From Thermoplasmatota archaeon (GTDB taxonomy: Archaea; Thermoplasmatota; Penumbrarchaeia; Penumbrarchaeales; Penumbrarchaeaceae): 9,745 nucleotides of DNA. The stretch lies in the NCBI GenBank assembly GCA_030600725.1, contig JAUVLN010000056.1, positions 1 to 9,745 of the forward strand, in the 5' to 3' direction. A program made the translations under genes and the position numbers. Positions 1-7,632 of the stretch are shown piece after piece (positions within the stretch are counted from its first letter, which is position 1; each line of letters starts with the position of its first letter). The notes under the pieces were generated by a model. The model saw nothing but the letters and a program-made list of their open reading frames with translations. It was not told the DNA's origin and ran no database searches.

Positions 1-2
1 AT

Positions 3-1373
3 GCTGATATGGAGATGTTCATTCTAACAGGGATCTTCATGGTGACATCCGGTGTTCTTCTCCTGGTCTGGAATTCCGATATCATCCTCTGGGTGGTGGA
101 GAGGGCCGTAACCCTGGTGGGGATCTCTCCGGCTTCGATCAAGATATCCATCTCCTATCCGATCAAGAAGAGGTTCCGGACCGGCGTGACCATCTTCATG
201 TTCGCCCTCATAATATTCACGATCACGACGATGTCCATGATAGTGGCCCTCTTCAACGTCAACATAGACCAGTTCGAGAAGAGCATCGGGGGAGGATACG
301 ACATCATCGCCATCTCGGCCGTCGATATAGGTGATATTGAGGCAACTATTATGGCCGAGGACCCGAAGAGCTATGGGTCGATCAACTGGGATAGGTCCGT
401 CTCCCTTTCGATGGGCCTTTTAAAGATGAACTATTCCGATCCTTTTCATGGCCCTTCAGGTGAAGGTTCCAACCTGGAGACCATCTATCAATGTGCAGGT
501 GTTTCGGACAAGTTCATCCAGAGGAATACCTACGGATTCTCGGAGGTGGCCTGGAACATCATCGATGAAGGGGGAAATGAGGAGCACACCGATCGTCTTG
601 TCTGGGAATCGCTCAGGGGAACGGATCTCATCATACTGGACGGCAGCCAATCCAGCGCGAGCGGTCTGGGTCCCCCGGGCCAGAGTCACATGGAGTTGGG
701 AGATGAGATCACCCTCCAGACGTTGGATGGCAGGTTCTACAACAAGACCGTCATCGGCTTCACCGAACAGTTCGGGATCTCTGCCGTATTCATGTACGAG
801 GATGCCGCTGCGGAGGAGTTCGGGGTCACGGAGAAGACGATACATCTGGTGAGTTTGAAGGACGTTGATGACATGGACGGCTTCGCAAATGGACTTCGCC
901 GCTCCATGTTGAGATACGGGCTCTACACGATCATCATTGAGGAGATCGTTGGAGAGATGCTCAAGGCGCAGAACGCGTTCTTCGACCTGTTCAACGCCTT
1001 CTTATCCCTCGGCCTTGTGATAGGCATTGTCGGCCTCGGCATCGTCACCCTCCGCTCCGTATACGAGAGGCGTCACGAGATCGGCATGATGAGGGCGATA
1101 GGGTTCAAGAGAAAGCAGGTCGTGGTGTCGTTCCTTGGGGAATCCGCTTTCATCGCTGGCTCCGGCCTGTTGACCGGGACGATACTGGGTATCGTCGTCG
1201 GATGGATCATCTGGAGGGACGGGATGGGCGATCTTCTTCCCGAGTTCGGGGTCCCCTGGCTCAAGCTCACTTTGATAGTAGCGGTCGCACTCTTCTTCGC
1301 GCTCGTATCTTCTATACCCCCCTCCATGAAAGCGTCAAGGGTGTCTCCTGCAGAAGCTCTCAGGTACGAGTGA
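3..1373 (+). CDS. FtsX-family ABC transporter permease, C-terminal part (5' end outside window)
   Basis: The frame is open back to the window edge (codons for A and D precede the first in-window ATG at 9), so this is the end of a longer gene, probably a permease with two FtsX modules. Counting the ATG at 9 as residue 1, a membrane segment (about 4-22) ends the preceding module. A second module follows: a membrane helix after a basic KKRFR stretch (about 57-82), a large extracytoplasmic domain of MacB-PCD type (about 83-325), a helix (about 331-352), the cytosolic coupling segment with R354-R-H-E-I-G then MMRAIG, and helices at about 379-402 and 418-440. It ends in the family-typical P-x-x-x-A-S-R-V-S-P-A-E-A-L-R-Y-E. 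FtsX/MacB/LolCDE permeases use a separate cytosolic ATPase to drive envelope work such as lipoprotein or peptide extrusion. No ATPase is visible here; it may lie upstream. Substrate unknown. The fold call is secure; the two-module architecture is inferred. Confidence 0.9.
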   Translation, partial: ADMEMFILTGIFMVTSGVLLLVWNSDIILWVVERAVTLVGISPASIKISISYPIKKRFRTGVTIFMFALIIFTITTMSMIVALFNVNIDQFEKSIGGGYDIIAISAVDIGDIEATIMAEDPKSYGSINWDRSVSLSMGLLKMNYSDPFHGPSGEGSNLETIYQCAGVSDKFIQRNTYGFSEVAWNIIDEGGNEEHTDRLVWESLRGTDLIILDGSQSSASGLGPPGQSHMELGDEITLQTLDGRFYNKTVIGFTEQFGISAVFMYEDAAAEEFGVTEKTIHLVSLKDVDDMDGFANGLRRSMLRYGLYTIIIEEIVGEMLKAQNAFFDLFNAFLSLGLVIGIVGLGIVTLRSVYERRHEIGMMRAIGFKRKQVVVSFLGESAFIAGSGLLTGTILGIVVGWIIWRDGMGDLLPEFGVPWLKLTLIVAVALFFALVSSIPPSMKASRVSPAEALRYE

Positions 1374-1380
1374 TGGCACG

Positions 1381-1404
1381 GCCCCGGGTCCGGGGTATAT
1401 TTTC
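1381..1404 (+). terminator. Hairpin plus T-tract terminator after the permease gene
   Basis: Eight bases past the permease stop codon, CCCCG (1382-1386) pairs with CGGGG (1391-1395) around a GGTC loop, followed by TATATTTT. Archaeal RNA polymerase terminates mainly at U-tracts, so the T-run is the key part and the GC stem supports it. It separates the permease from the next gene, which has its own promoter. Confidence 0.6.
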
Positions 1405-1440
1405 ATCACATACAGCCTGTGACATGTTCAACCTTCGTAC

Positions 1441-1456
1441 TATAAACCTTTAAAAG
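1441..1456 (+). promoter_or_regulatory. Archaeal TATA box region for the DUF2330/propeller gene
   Basis: Two A/T-rich TATA-like elements lie upstream of the ATG at 1494: TATAAA at 1441-1446 and TTTAAAAG at 1449-1456. Using the usual spacing of about 26 bases, transcription would start near 1468-1480, giving a short leader that holds the ribosome binding site. Which of the two is used cannot be told by eye. Confidence 0.5.
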
Positions 1457-1493
1457 GGGTCGTCACCTGAATCAATTATATGAAGGTGACCCC
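1456..1493 (+). repeat. Imperfect inverted repeat covering the ribosome binding site of the DUF2330 gene
   Basis: The right arm AGGTGACCCC (1484-1493) contains the GGTGA ribosome binding site (1485-1489) and ends right against the ATG at 1494. The left arm is GGGG (1456-1459) plus TCACCT (1463-1468), with three unpaired bases (1460-1462) between them. All ten positions pair, with a 15-base loop. The left arm abuts the candidate TATA box. It could act as an operator in DNA or, if the transcript starts early enough, as an RNA hairpin that hides the ribosome binding site. Chance formation is possible because any GGTGA site can pair with a nearby TCACC. Confidence 0.45.
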
Positions 1494-4400
1494 ATGTTCG
1501 ATACATCCAACAAGATGACACATCTCCTGCTGCCATTGATCCTATCGATGCTTTTTCTGATCCCGATGGTACCCGTTGATGGAGATGGATGCTACATCCC
1601 GGCCAGGCCGAATATAGGCGTTTCGGAGCCGGGGCAGAAGGCGGTGATCGCATGGAACGGCACCCACGAGAGGATGTACCTGTCCGTGGATATCTGGGCC
1701 GAGGAGCCCACAGAGGGTCTTCACGTAGTACCATTTCCAACAAGACCAACAGTTGCTCTGGGCAATGTATCCATATTTGAGAATATAACGGAAGAGTTCA
1801 CCGGTAGGGTTCACGAGATCACAGATGAGTGGTATGGAGCGGATGGATCAGGCAATGCGGGCGGAGGCAACTCGACAACCTCTATCGAGATCGAGTTCCA
1901 CGAGATCCTTGGCGTTCACGATCTCACGGTCATCAAGGTCAAGGATGTTGATGGTTTCAAGGAGGAGATAGAGGCAATACTGGACGATCTTGGTATTGCA
2001 ATGGAGAGTTGGCCGGAAGGTCTGGAAAGTGTGATCTGCAATTACACCCAGCGAGGATTTCCCTATTTCGCCATCGATCGTTTCTCGGTGGAGCCCGAGG
2101 AGATGTCCATCGATCCGATAATGTACGAATTCCAAACGGACAGGGTGATCTTCCCGCTGGAGATATCATCTCCCCTGGATGGTTTATCCACGATCAAGCT
2201 CAGCATAATAACTCCCGAGAAAATACCGCTGGACCTATCCGGGGCGGAGGAGTATTTCAGTACGATCATGGAGGGAAGGCTTCTATCAGAACAGGTCGAA
2301 CGTATCGATCCCTCCCTGGCCTATATGTTCGACTCCCACTGTCTGGCACTCTTTCTGGAGGGGAGGGTGAACCTGAGTAAGCTAAGGGGAGACCTGGTGC
2401 TTGAACCGTTCAGGGACGCATCATGGATGCTTGTCAGTGATCATATGGAGATATGCGATTACACGGACGAGGAGGGGAGAAAGCAAACCGGAATGCTCCT
2501 GTGGTCGAACAAGCTGGATGAAACGGGGGGGAGGTTCGTCTCAGGGGAGACCGGGGAGCTGATCTGGGAAACCGATGATCTTTTCTTGCACAGGGACGAG
2601 TGGGACTATCGAAATGGGATGATCCTGGAGGACCTGGATGGCGATGATGAGTTGGATCTGATCGTTCTTCAGATGGTTTCAGGGGGCCAGTATGTATCCC
2701 GGTTCGATGGGAGTGACGGCAGCCTGTTGTGGAGGGCCAACCTGACGGTATTTCTCTGTAACTATCACTGGACAACAGTGGATGAGTTCGGAGACGCATA
2801 TCTGGTGATGCCCACCACCGAAGGGATCGTATCATTGAAGTTGAGGGATGGTTCCTTTCTACTCAACGACTCCCTATATTCGGAAAGCTACCAGAGGATC
2901 GATATTGACCGTATAGGGATGATATCATCACCTTCGGGAGATATCCTCATCATCCCGGATTCAAGGTATGATCTTCTCATATTGATGGACCCTATTTCCC
3001 TTGAAGTGATCCTCAGCGAATATGGTTATGAATATCTTGATCACTTCTATCACAAGGAGGATGGGAGGGACCTCATCCTGTGCAAGATCGCGTATAACCT
3101 CGTCCTATTGGATCCCCAGAACGGATTCCGTGTCGATGTTCTCCCTGAGGTCGATGGCCGGTACATTGACCATTATCACGAGGATGGTGATCATTTTCTG
3201 ATCTTCCTCAAGGACGACAGGACCGCTGTAAAGTTCGATCTCACACATGGGAAGTTCATGTGGATGACGACCTTCGAGAAACTTGAGGGGTATTACGGCA
3301 CCCTCAGGCTCCACCTTGCCGATGTCAATGGCGATGAACAGGATGATGTGATGCTCTATTACGAACAGAGGTATCTGGATTGGTGGGGCTACTATGTCAA
3401 TATAGATCCGGATTCGGTGTACATGGTGGTTCTGGATGGAGCTGATGGTTCGCCGATCCTTACGGAACGTAGAAGGGTACTGCATCCTGGACTCGATCTC
3501 GACGGGGACGGGGAGATGGAGGTGCTGATGGACTCACCTGATGAGGTCCAGATAGTGGATCCCGAAACCGGCCGGGTTTCGATCTCATTTGTAAAAGAAC
3601 ACGTCAATGCCCTGGTCAGATGCCCGATCGTTGAGGACCTGAACGAAGATGGGATCGAGGATATCGTTCTGGCCATTTTCGAAAGAAGTTGGTCTGGCTA
3701 CCATTATGGGTATATCGCTGACAGGCTGGTGATAATAGATGGGCGGTTATGCGAGCAAACAGGTGAGATCGAGGTTACCGGGAATATCCGCAATATCGAT
3801 GCCATCGACCTTGTGGATGGGGGAAAAGGAATAGTGCTTCAAATGGAGGATCAGGTCATTCAATTCCCGTTTTCCATTGACCTGGACCTCCGGGCCGGCT
3901 CGGATGTCGTTGATAGAGGAGAGGGGACGACCTTGATCCTTACCGCCAGGAGCGGTGACGGCCCGATGGAAGGGGCCTGTGTGACATGGTCATCATCCCG
4001 CGAGGGCGAGATATTCTCTCCCACGGTGGAATGGATGCCCGGCATGTACATGACGCGGTGGACACCTTCTCATGAAACTATCGGAGAGGTGGAGATCACT
4101 GCGATGATCCGCTCCGAGGATGATCTCATCCACTGGGAGACGGATACGACGATCACGGTCAACGGCGATGTGGAGAGGGTTCTCCCCGGATGGTTCCAGT
4201 TCACAGCATGGCTATCTCCCGACGATCAGGTTATCCTCGGCAACAGCACCTATGCATTCGTATCGGTCCAGGGTCTCGAAGGAGAGGAGTTCAACATATC
4301 GGTAGAGGAGGTTCAAGGGGATGGAACCATTGCAGACAGGATGTGGGTCTCCAGGAACTTATGGGCATACAGATACTGGCCCTATGGTGAGGCCGGTCTC

Positions 4401-5288
4401 AGGAATCTGCTGGTCAAGGTATCTCACGGAGATGACCTGCTCTTTGTGGATGTATTATCCCTTGAGCTGATCTATCCGGAGGTAGAGGAGCCACCTTCCT
4501 CCCCCATCGAGGAACAGCCCTTGGGGGTCCCCCCCAGGATGGAGCTTCTTAGCAGTACAGCCTATCCCGGATCGATGATCTCCCTTCTGGTCATCTCCAA
4601 TGAGGACCTCTCATCCTATCAGTTCGAGTCAACAGACCACGATGTGGGAGGATTCTTCACCCCTTTCGAACCCATTGACGGAGGCATCTGGTCCTGTCAT
4701 TACCTGGTTCCCGAGATCGAGGGTTCGATCCTGTTATCTGTACGGATCGTGGATGAGGATGGACCAGCATGGCTACTGGAGGATGTGATCGATGTGATCC
4801 TCCGACCGTCCGTTGAGATCCTCTCCATCGTGGAGCCCTCATTCTCGATGTCTCCGCTTTACTCCAGGGAGGAAGAGGAGAGGACCATCAGGATATACCT
4901 GAGCGACGAAATGGGAGAGGTGCCGATCGCATCTTTCAACATGATGGACATACCGGATGGATGGTCTCTTGTCTCGATCCAGCTGGAGGAGGAACACCTG
5001 GTGTTGGTCCTGATATCGGATGGGACTTCCGGAGGTGAGATCGAAATTCTACTGGTGGATGGTCTGGGTAGGTCCGCAAACCTCACAATTGACCTGATGT
5101 GGTCCCTACCATTGAACCATCAGGGATCGGGATATACCATTCTCGATGACTACGACGAAACACCAGCAGGACGGGGAGACCGAGGTGAGGTTGACCCGAT
5201 ATTCATCGTACTGTTATCTGCTGTTACCCTCCTCATGGGGATCGCGGTCATACTTCTGATAAAAAAGGAGAGGACCTCCGCAAGATAA
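1494..5288 (+). CDS. Exported surface protein: DUF2330-like domain, FG-GAP/PQQ-like beta-propeller, Ig-like domains, C-terminal anchor
   Basis: 1264 residues. The start is set by GGTGA at 1485-1489, four bases before ATG. Residues about 8-30 form a signal peptide. Residues about 31-305 resemble DUF2330: a Cys at 33 right after the signal peptide, Q48-KAVIAWNGTHERM, a VVPFP motif near 78-82, EILGVHDLTVIKV at about 137-149, and RVIFPLEISS at about 217-226. This assignment rests on my memory of the family pattern. Residues about 340-795 contain repeated PQQ-like strands (for example near 404, 536, 579, 644, 685, 745) and four acidic FG-GAP-type loops at 380-388 (DLDGDDELD), 610-618, 668-676 (DLDGDGEME) and 715-723, which fits a calcium-binding beta-propeller. 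Ig-like beta domains follow (about 796-985 and 1016-1220), joined by a Pro/Glu-rich linker at about 996-1015. A membrane helix at about 1236-1256 followed by KKERTSAR anchors it with the bulk outside. Numerous N-x-S/T sequons fit surface N-glycosylation. Probable role is adhesion or binding at the cell surface; no catalytic motif seen. Confidence 0.85.
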   Translation: MFDTSNKMTHLLLPLILSMLFLIPMVPVDGDGCYIPARPNIGVSEPGQKAVIAWNGTHERMYLSVDIWAEEPTEGLHVVPFPTRPTVALGNVSIFENITEEFTGRVHEITDEWYGADGSGNAGGGNSTTSIEIEFHEILGVHDLTVIKVKDVDGFKEEIEAILDDLGIAMESWPEGLESVICNYTQRGFPYFAIDRFSVEPEEMSIDPIMYEFQTDRVIFPLEISSPLDGLSTIKLSIITPEKIPLDLSGAEEYFSTIMEGRLLSEQVERIDPSLAYMFDSHCLALFLEGRVNLSKLRGDLVLEPFRDASWMLVSDHMEICDYTDEEGRKQTGMLLWSNKLDETGGRFVSGETGELIWETDDLFLHRDEWDYRNGMILEDLDGDDELDLIVLQMVSGGQYVSRFDGSDGSLLWRANLTVFLCNYHWTTVDEFGDAYLVMPTTEGIVSLKLRDGSFLLNDSLYSESYQRIDIDRIGMISSPSGDILIIPDSRYDLLILMDPISLEVILSEYGYEYLDHFYHKEDGRDLILCKIAYNLVLLDPQNGFRVDVLPEVDGRYIDHYHEDGDHFLIFLKDDRTAVKFDLTHGKFMWMTTFEKLEGYYGTLRLHLADVNGDEQDDVMLYYEQRYLDWWGYYVNIDPDSVYMVVLDGADGSPILTERRRVLHPGLDLDGDGEMEVLMDSPDEVQIVDPETGRVSISFVKEHVNALVRCPIVEDLNEDGIEDIVLAIFERSWSGYHYGYIADRLVIIDGRLCEQTGEIEVTGNIRNIDAIDLVDGGKGIVLQMEDQVIQFPFSIDLDLRAGSDVVDRGEGTTLILTARSGDGPMEGACVTWSSSREGEIFSPTVEWMPGMYMTRWTPSHETIGEVEITAMIRSEDDLIHWETDTTITVNGDVERVLPGWFQFTAWLSPDDQVILGNSTYAFVSVQGLEGEEFNISVEEVQGDGTIADRMWVSRNLWAYRYWPYGEAGLRNLLVKVSHGDDLLFVDVLSLELIYPEVEEPPSSPIEEQPLGVPPRMELLSSTAYPGSMISLLVISNEDLSSYQFESTDHDVGGFFTPFEPIDGGIWSCHYLVPEIEGSILLSVRIVDEDGPAWLLEDVIDVILRPSVEILSIVEPSFSMSPLYSREEEERTIRIYLSDEMGEVPIASFNMMDIPDGWSLVSIQLEEEHLVLVLISDGTSGGEIEILLVDGLGRSANLTIDLMWSLPLNHQGSGYTILDDYDETPAGRGDRGEVDPIFIVLLSAVTLLMGIAVILLIKKERTSAR

Positions 5289-5305
5289 CGAGAATTGGCA
5301 GGGTA

Positions 5306-5313
5306 GTTAAATA
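5306..5313 (+). promoter_or_regulatory. TATA box for the toroid gene; transcript probably leaderless
   Basis: GTTAAATA lies with its centre about 27 bases before the ATG at 5337, the normal archaeal distance from TATA box to transcription start. The bases just before the ATG (5321-5336) contain no GGTG or GAGG motif. Together these suggest that transcription begins at or next to the start codon and that this gene is transcribed separately from its upstream neighbour, despite a gap of only 48 bases. Confidence 0.5.
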
Positions 5314-5336
5314 GAAGGAAGTTTCATCCCAATCGG

Positions 5337-6554
5337 ATGTGGCGCGAGGGCGATTACAAGATCACGGTCATCATAATCTTTACCCTGATCGCATTTTCTG
5401 CCCTAAGGCCCACCGTAATCGATCTGTATGAGGATGAGGTCCCCCCATTTAAATTCATAAGGGAGTACGATCTTCCCAATAACCTATCCGCGAATTCATC
5501 CATACTGGGATCCATCACACTCGCCGGTGATTATCTTCTGAACCACCTGGATTCCCAGGGGAAGTTCGATTACCTCTATAATGCTTCAAGCGGTAAGAGC
5601 GTGGGGGGATACAACGTCCTCCGCCACGCGGGGACATCGTATTCCCTTGCGCTGATCTTCAAGTACACCGGGGAGGAGAGGTTCTTCAACGGGACCATTT
5701 CATCGATAAACTATCTCCTGTTCAAGCATCTACATTTCGAGGGGATTGGCCAGTCGAAGTTCGCCTTTATTGAATCCGAGGGAAGGATCAAGCTGGGAGG
5801 CGCCGCCCTTGCCCTCCTCGCCCTGGTGGAAGCAGAGAAGATATGTCCCGGGGTGGGCCTGATGGATGAGATTCACGGGCTTGCTGATTTCATTTTGAAG
5901 ATGCAGTACGAGAACGGATCCGTCAGGTGCTATTTCAGGGAGGAGGACCGACACAATGATTACTATCCCGGGGAGGCCCTCCTGGCCCTGGCAAAGGTAC
6001 ACGACCTCACGGGGGAGGGGAGATATCTGGCCTCTCTGGAAAAAGGGTTGGATTTCTATGTTGACCACTACGGCAGGGGGCGGTATTCCGCCTTCACTCC
6101 ATGGGGGACGGAGGCGATGGTATACGCCTACGAACACCTGGGGAACTCCTCCTATGTCGACCTCTGTTTCAGGATGGCCGACAGGTGCATGGCCGGACAG
6201 ATAGGCCCGTGGGAGGGTGTTGACCCTTCCGTGGTCGGGGCATTCTCCTACGACCCCAGGGCGAGTACGGCGAGCAGGGCGGAGGGGGTGATCGATTCAT
6301 ACCTGCTCGCGTCGTTTATGGGGGATAATGTGAGCATGGAACGCTACGGAAACAGCGCCGACTCATCGGCCGGTTTCCTGATGTACCTTCAGCTGAACGA
6401 AACGGACGTTTATGGATTCAAGGACCCTGTCATGTCCGCCGGAGGGGTTCCAGCCTCGTACGATGACCTGACCATAAGGATCGATTACGTCCAGCACGCG
6501 GTGGTGGTGCTGGTAAAGACGATGGTGTACAGGACCGCACAGGCACACATATGA
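5337..6554 (+). CDS. Membrane-anchored extracellular alpha/alpha-toroid (six-hairpin-like) protein
   Basis: 405 residues. A short basic N-terminus and a hydrophobic helix at about 9-25 form an uncleaved anchor or signal peptide; the rest should be outside the cell. The body is built of helical hairpins with repeated segments: RHAGT-SYSLALIFKYTGEERF (96-116), KLGGAALALLALVEAEK (152-168), YYPGEALLALAKVHDLTGEGRY (209-230), WGTEAMVYAYEHLGNSSY (256-273), and YVQHAVVVLVKTM (384-396). This pattern (hydrophobic helix, then T/L-G-E/N-x-x-Y/F) is typical of alpha/alpha-toroid proteins such as six-hairpin glycosidases, N-acylglucosamine epimerases and the C-terminal domain of glucuronyl C5-epimerases. 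The conserved-looking H97 with T100 and Y209-Y-P-G-E could line a sugar pocket, but no catalytic pair is certain. At least eight N-glycosylation sequons (for example N53, N82, N118, N354) fit an exported location. A role on surface glycans is inference; the exact family is not recognised. Confidence 0.75.
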   Translation: MWREGDYKITVIIIFTLIAFSALRPTVIDLYEDEVPPFKFIREYDLPNNLSANSSILGSITLAGDYLLNHLDSQGKFDYLYNASSGKSVGGYNVLRHAGTSYSLALIFKYTGEERFFNGTISSINYLLFKHLHFEGIGQSKFAFIESEGRIKLGGAALALLALVEAEKICPGVGLMDEIHGLADFILKMQYENGSVRCYFREEDRHNDYYPGEALLALAKVHDLTGEGRYLASLEKGLDFYVDHYGRGRYSAFTPWGTEAMVYAYEHLGNSSYVDLCFRMADRCMAGQIGPWEGVDPSVVGAFSYDPRASTASRAEGVIDSYLLASFMGDNVSMERYGNSADSSAGFLMYLQLNETDVYGFKDPVMSAGGVPASYDDLTIRIDYVQHAVVVLVKTMVYRTAQAHI

Positions 6555-6560
6555 TGCTCT

Positions 6561-7490
6561 TCATTTCGTCCAGTATGGATCGGTCAGGTCCTCGAAGGCC
6601 GTGGTCGCCGCCACCGCTCCCTCGGCCGCCGCGACGACAACCTGCTTCAGGCCCCCCGTCACGTCCCCGGCTGCGTATATTCGAGGCATGGAGGTCCTCC
6701 CCTCCCTGTCGATCTTAACGTAACCGTTGTCGTCAAGGTCCAGGTCAAGGGCCTTTGCAAGCTCGTTGTTGGGGATCTCACCCACTGCAATGAATGATCC
6801 GCTTATCTCGAGGTCGCTGACCTCACCGGTCTTGACGTTTCGCAGTCTTGCTGCCTTCAATGTCTCCTCTCCGATGAACTCCTCCACGACCGATCCCATG
6901 ATGGTATTGATATTCCTCTCCTTCACCTGGTCCTGGAGCCTCTTCTCCGCACGGAACTGATCGCGTCTGTGGATGAGCGTCACGTCGCATTCGATGTTCT
7001 TGAGATAGACCGCATATTCCAGGGCAGTGTTCCCGCCGCCAACCACAAGGACCTTCTTCCCCTTGAAGAAGAAGCCGTCGCAGGTCGCGCAGTAGCTGAT
7101 GCCTTTCCCGTTGAAGGCCTCCTCTCCCGGGGCGCCCAGTTTTCTATGCACTGCACCGGTTGCCAGTATGACGGCCCTGGCCCTGATATCTCCCTCAATG
7201 GATCCGAGCACGAACATGTCCCCCTCCTTCCTTATGGATGTGATCTCCGTGAACTCGATGATCTTGGAGTACTGCTCCGCGTGCTCCCTCATCTTCATGG
7301 TCAGGTCCTGTCCGGAGATCCCCTTCTCCCCCGGCCAGTTCTCGATGAGGTATGAAAGCGCCATCTGTCCCCCCGGCATCATCTTCTCCAGAATGGCCGC
7401 TTTCACGCCGGACCTGCCCGCATATATCCCCGCTGCGAGCGCAGCGGGCCCTCCACCTACTATCGCAAGTTCGAAATCCCTGTCAGCCAT
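6561..7490 (-). CDS. trxB: Thioredoxin-disulfide reductase
   Basis: 309 residues, normal for low-molecular-weight thioredoxin reductase, a cytosolic FAD enzyme that passes electrons from NADPH to oxidised thioredoxin. Visible in order: FAD-binding G12-G-G-P-A-A17, ATG at 110-112, redox-active C134-A-T-C137-D, the NADPH Rossmann motif G151-G-G-N-T-A156, the NADPH-selecting H174-R-R with R180, and the FAD-closing G275-D-V. All key residues are present, so it should be active with NADPH. The start at 7490 is preferred over an in-frame ATG at 7529: AGGTG (7497-7501) sits six bases before it, a TATA box at 7528-7535 implies transcription begins near 7505, and homology begins only at this Met. It converges on the toroid gene with six bases between stop codons. 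No thioredoxin gene is in the window. Confidence 0.96.
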   Translation of the reverse strand: MADRDFELAIVGGGPAALAAGIYAGRSGVKAAILEKMMPGGQMALSYLIENWPGEKGISGQDLTMKMREHAEQYSKIIEFTEITSIRKEGDMFVLGSIEGDIRARAVILATGAVHRKLGAPGEEAFNGKGISYCATCDGFFFKGKKVLVVGGGNTALEYAVYLKNIECDVTLIHRRDQFRAEKRLQDQVKERNINTIMGSVVEEFIGEETLKAARLRNVKTGEVSDLEISGSFIAVGEIPNNELAKALDLDLDDNGYVKIDREGRTSMPRIYAAGDVTGGLKQVVVAAAEGAVAATTAFEDLTDPYWTK

Positions 7491-7527
7491 ATTAAACACC
7501 TGTTGAACGGATAAGGAGAAAAACCCC

Positions 7528-7537
7528 ATATAATACC
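7528..7537 (-). promoter_or_regulatory. TATA box and BRE-like element for trxB
   Basis: On the minus strand the sequence reads AAAAGG TATTATAT, a purine-rich BRE-like stretch followed by a TATA box. The TATA centre is about 41 bases before the ATG at 7490, which predicts a transcript start near 7505 and a leader of about 15 bases carrying the AGGTG site. This geometry argues against use of the upstream ATG at 7529, which overlaps the box. Confidence 0.55.
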
Positions 7538-7545
7538 TTTTCCGA

Positions 7546-7557
7546 CTGATATATCAG
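7546..7557. promoter_or_regulatory. Perfect 12-base palindrome upstream of the trxB promoter (candidate operator)
   Basis: CTGATATATCAG is its own reverse complement. It lies about eight bases upstream of the trxB BRE/TATA element, where archaeal activators often bind. Its TATATA core could alternatively serve as a TATA box for a slightly longer trxB transcript. The regulator is unknown. Confidence 0.35.
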
Positions 7558-7618
7558 GGCAGCCATCATTTATTACCACTTCCGCCGGGGTATGAGAACG
7601 ATCCCATATAAATCGGGC

Positions 7619-7632
7619 AAAATAATATATAT
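7619..7632 (+). promoter_or_regulatory. TATA box for the secreted-protein pair
   Basis: The stretch AATAATATATAT preceded by purine-containing AAA is a good archaeal TATA box candidate. It predicts a transcript start near 7653 and a leader of about 36 bases. A second candidate, CATATAAAT at 7604-7612, would start transcription near 7635. GAGGT at 7682-7686 is the likely ribosome binding site. Confidence 0.45.

Noticed and set aside
448..852. Overlapping open frames on both strands (448-852 plus, 456-845 minus).
   Set aside because: They sit inside the extracytoplasmic domain of the permease, whose frame is intact on both sides. The Arg/Ser-rich translations are typical of shadow frames.
1581..1592. 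Cys33 of the DUF2330 protein as a lipobox cysteine.
   Set aside because: The residues before it (VDGDG) do not fit a lipobox, and the protein already has a C-terminal membrane anchor. The Cys is better explained as part of the DUF2330-like domain.
6969..7355. A 128-codon open frame on the plus strand within trxB.
   Set aside because: It is antisense to a fully intact thioredoxin reductase with all catalytic motifs; the translation is compositionally odd.
7491..7529. A 13-codon N-terminal extension of trxB from the ATG at 7529.
   Set aside because: It overlaps the TATA box, lies upstream of the predicted transcript start, has only a weak binding site, and adds residues outside the normal family alignment. 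The Met at 7490 has AGGTG at ideal spacing.
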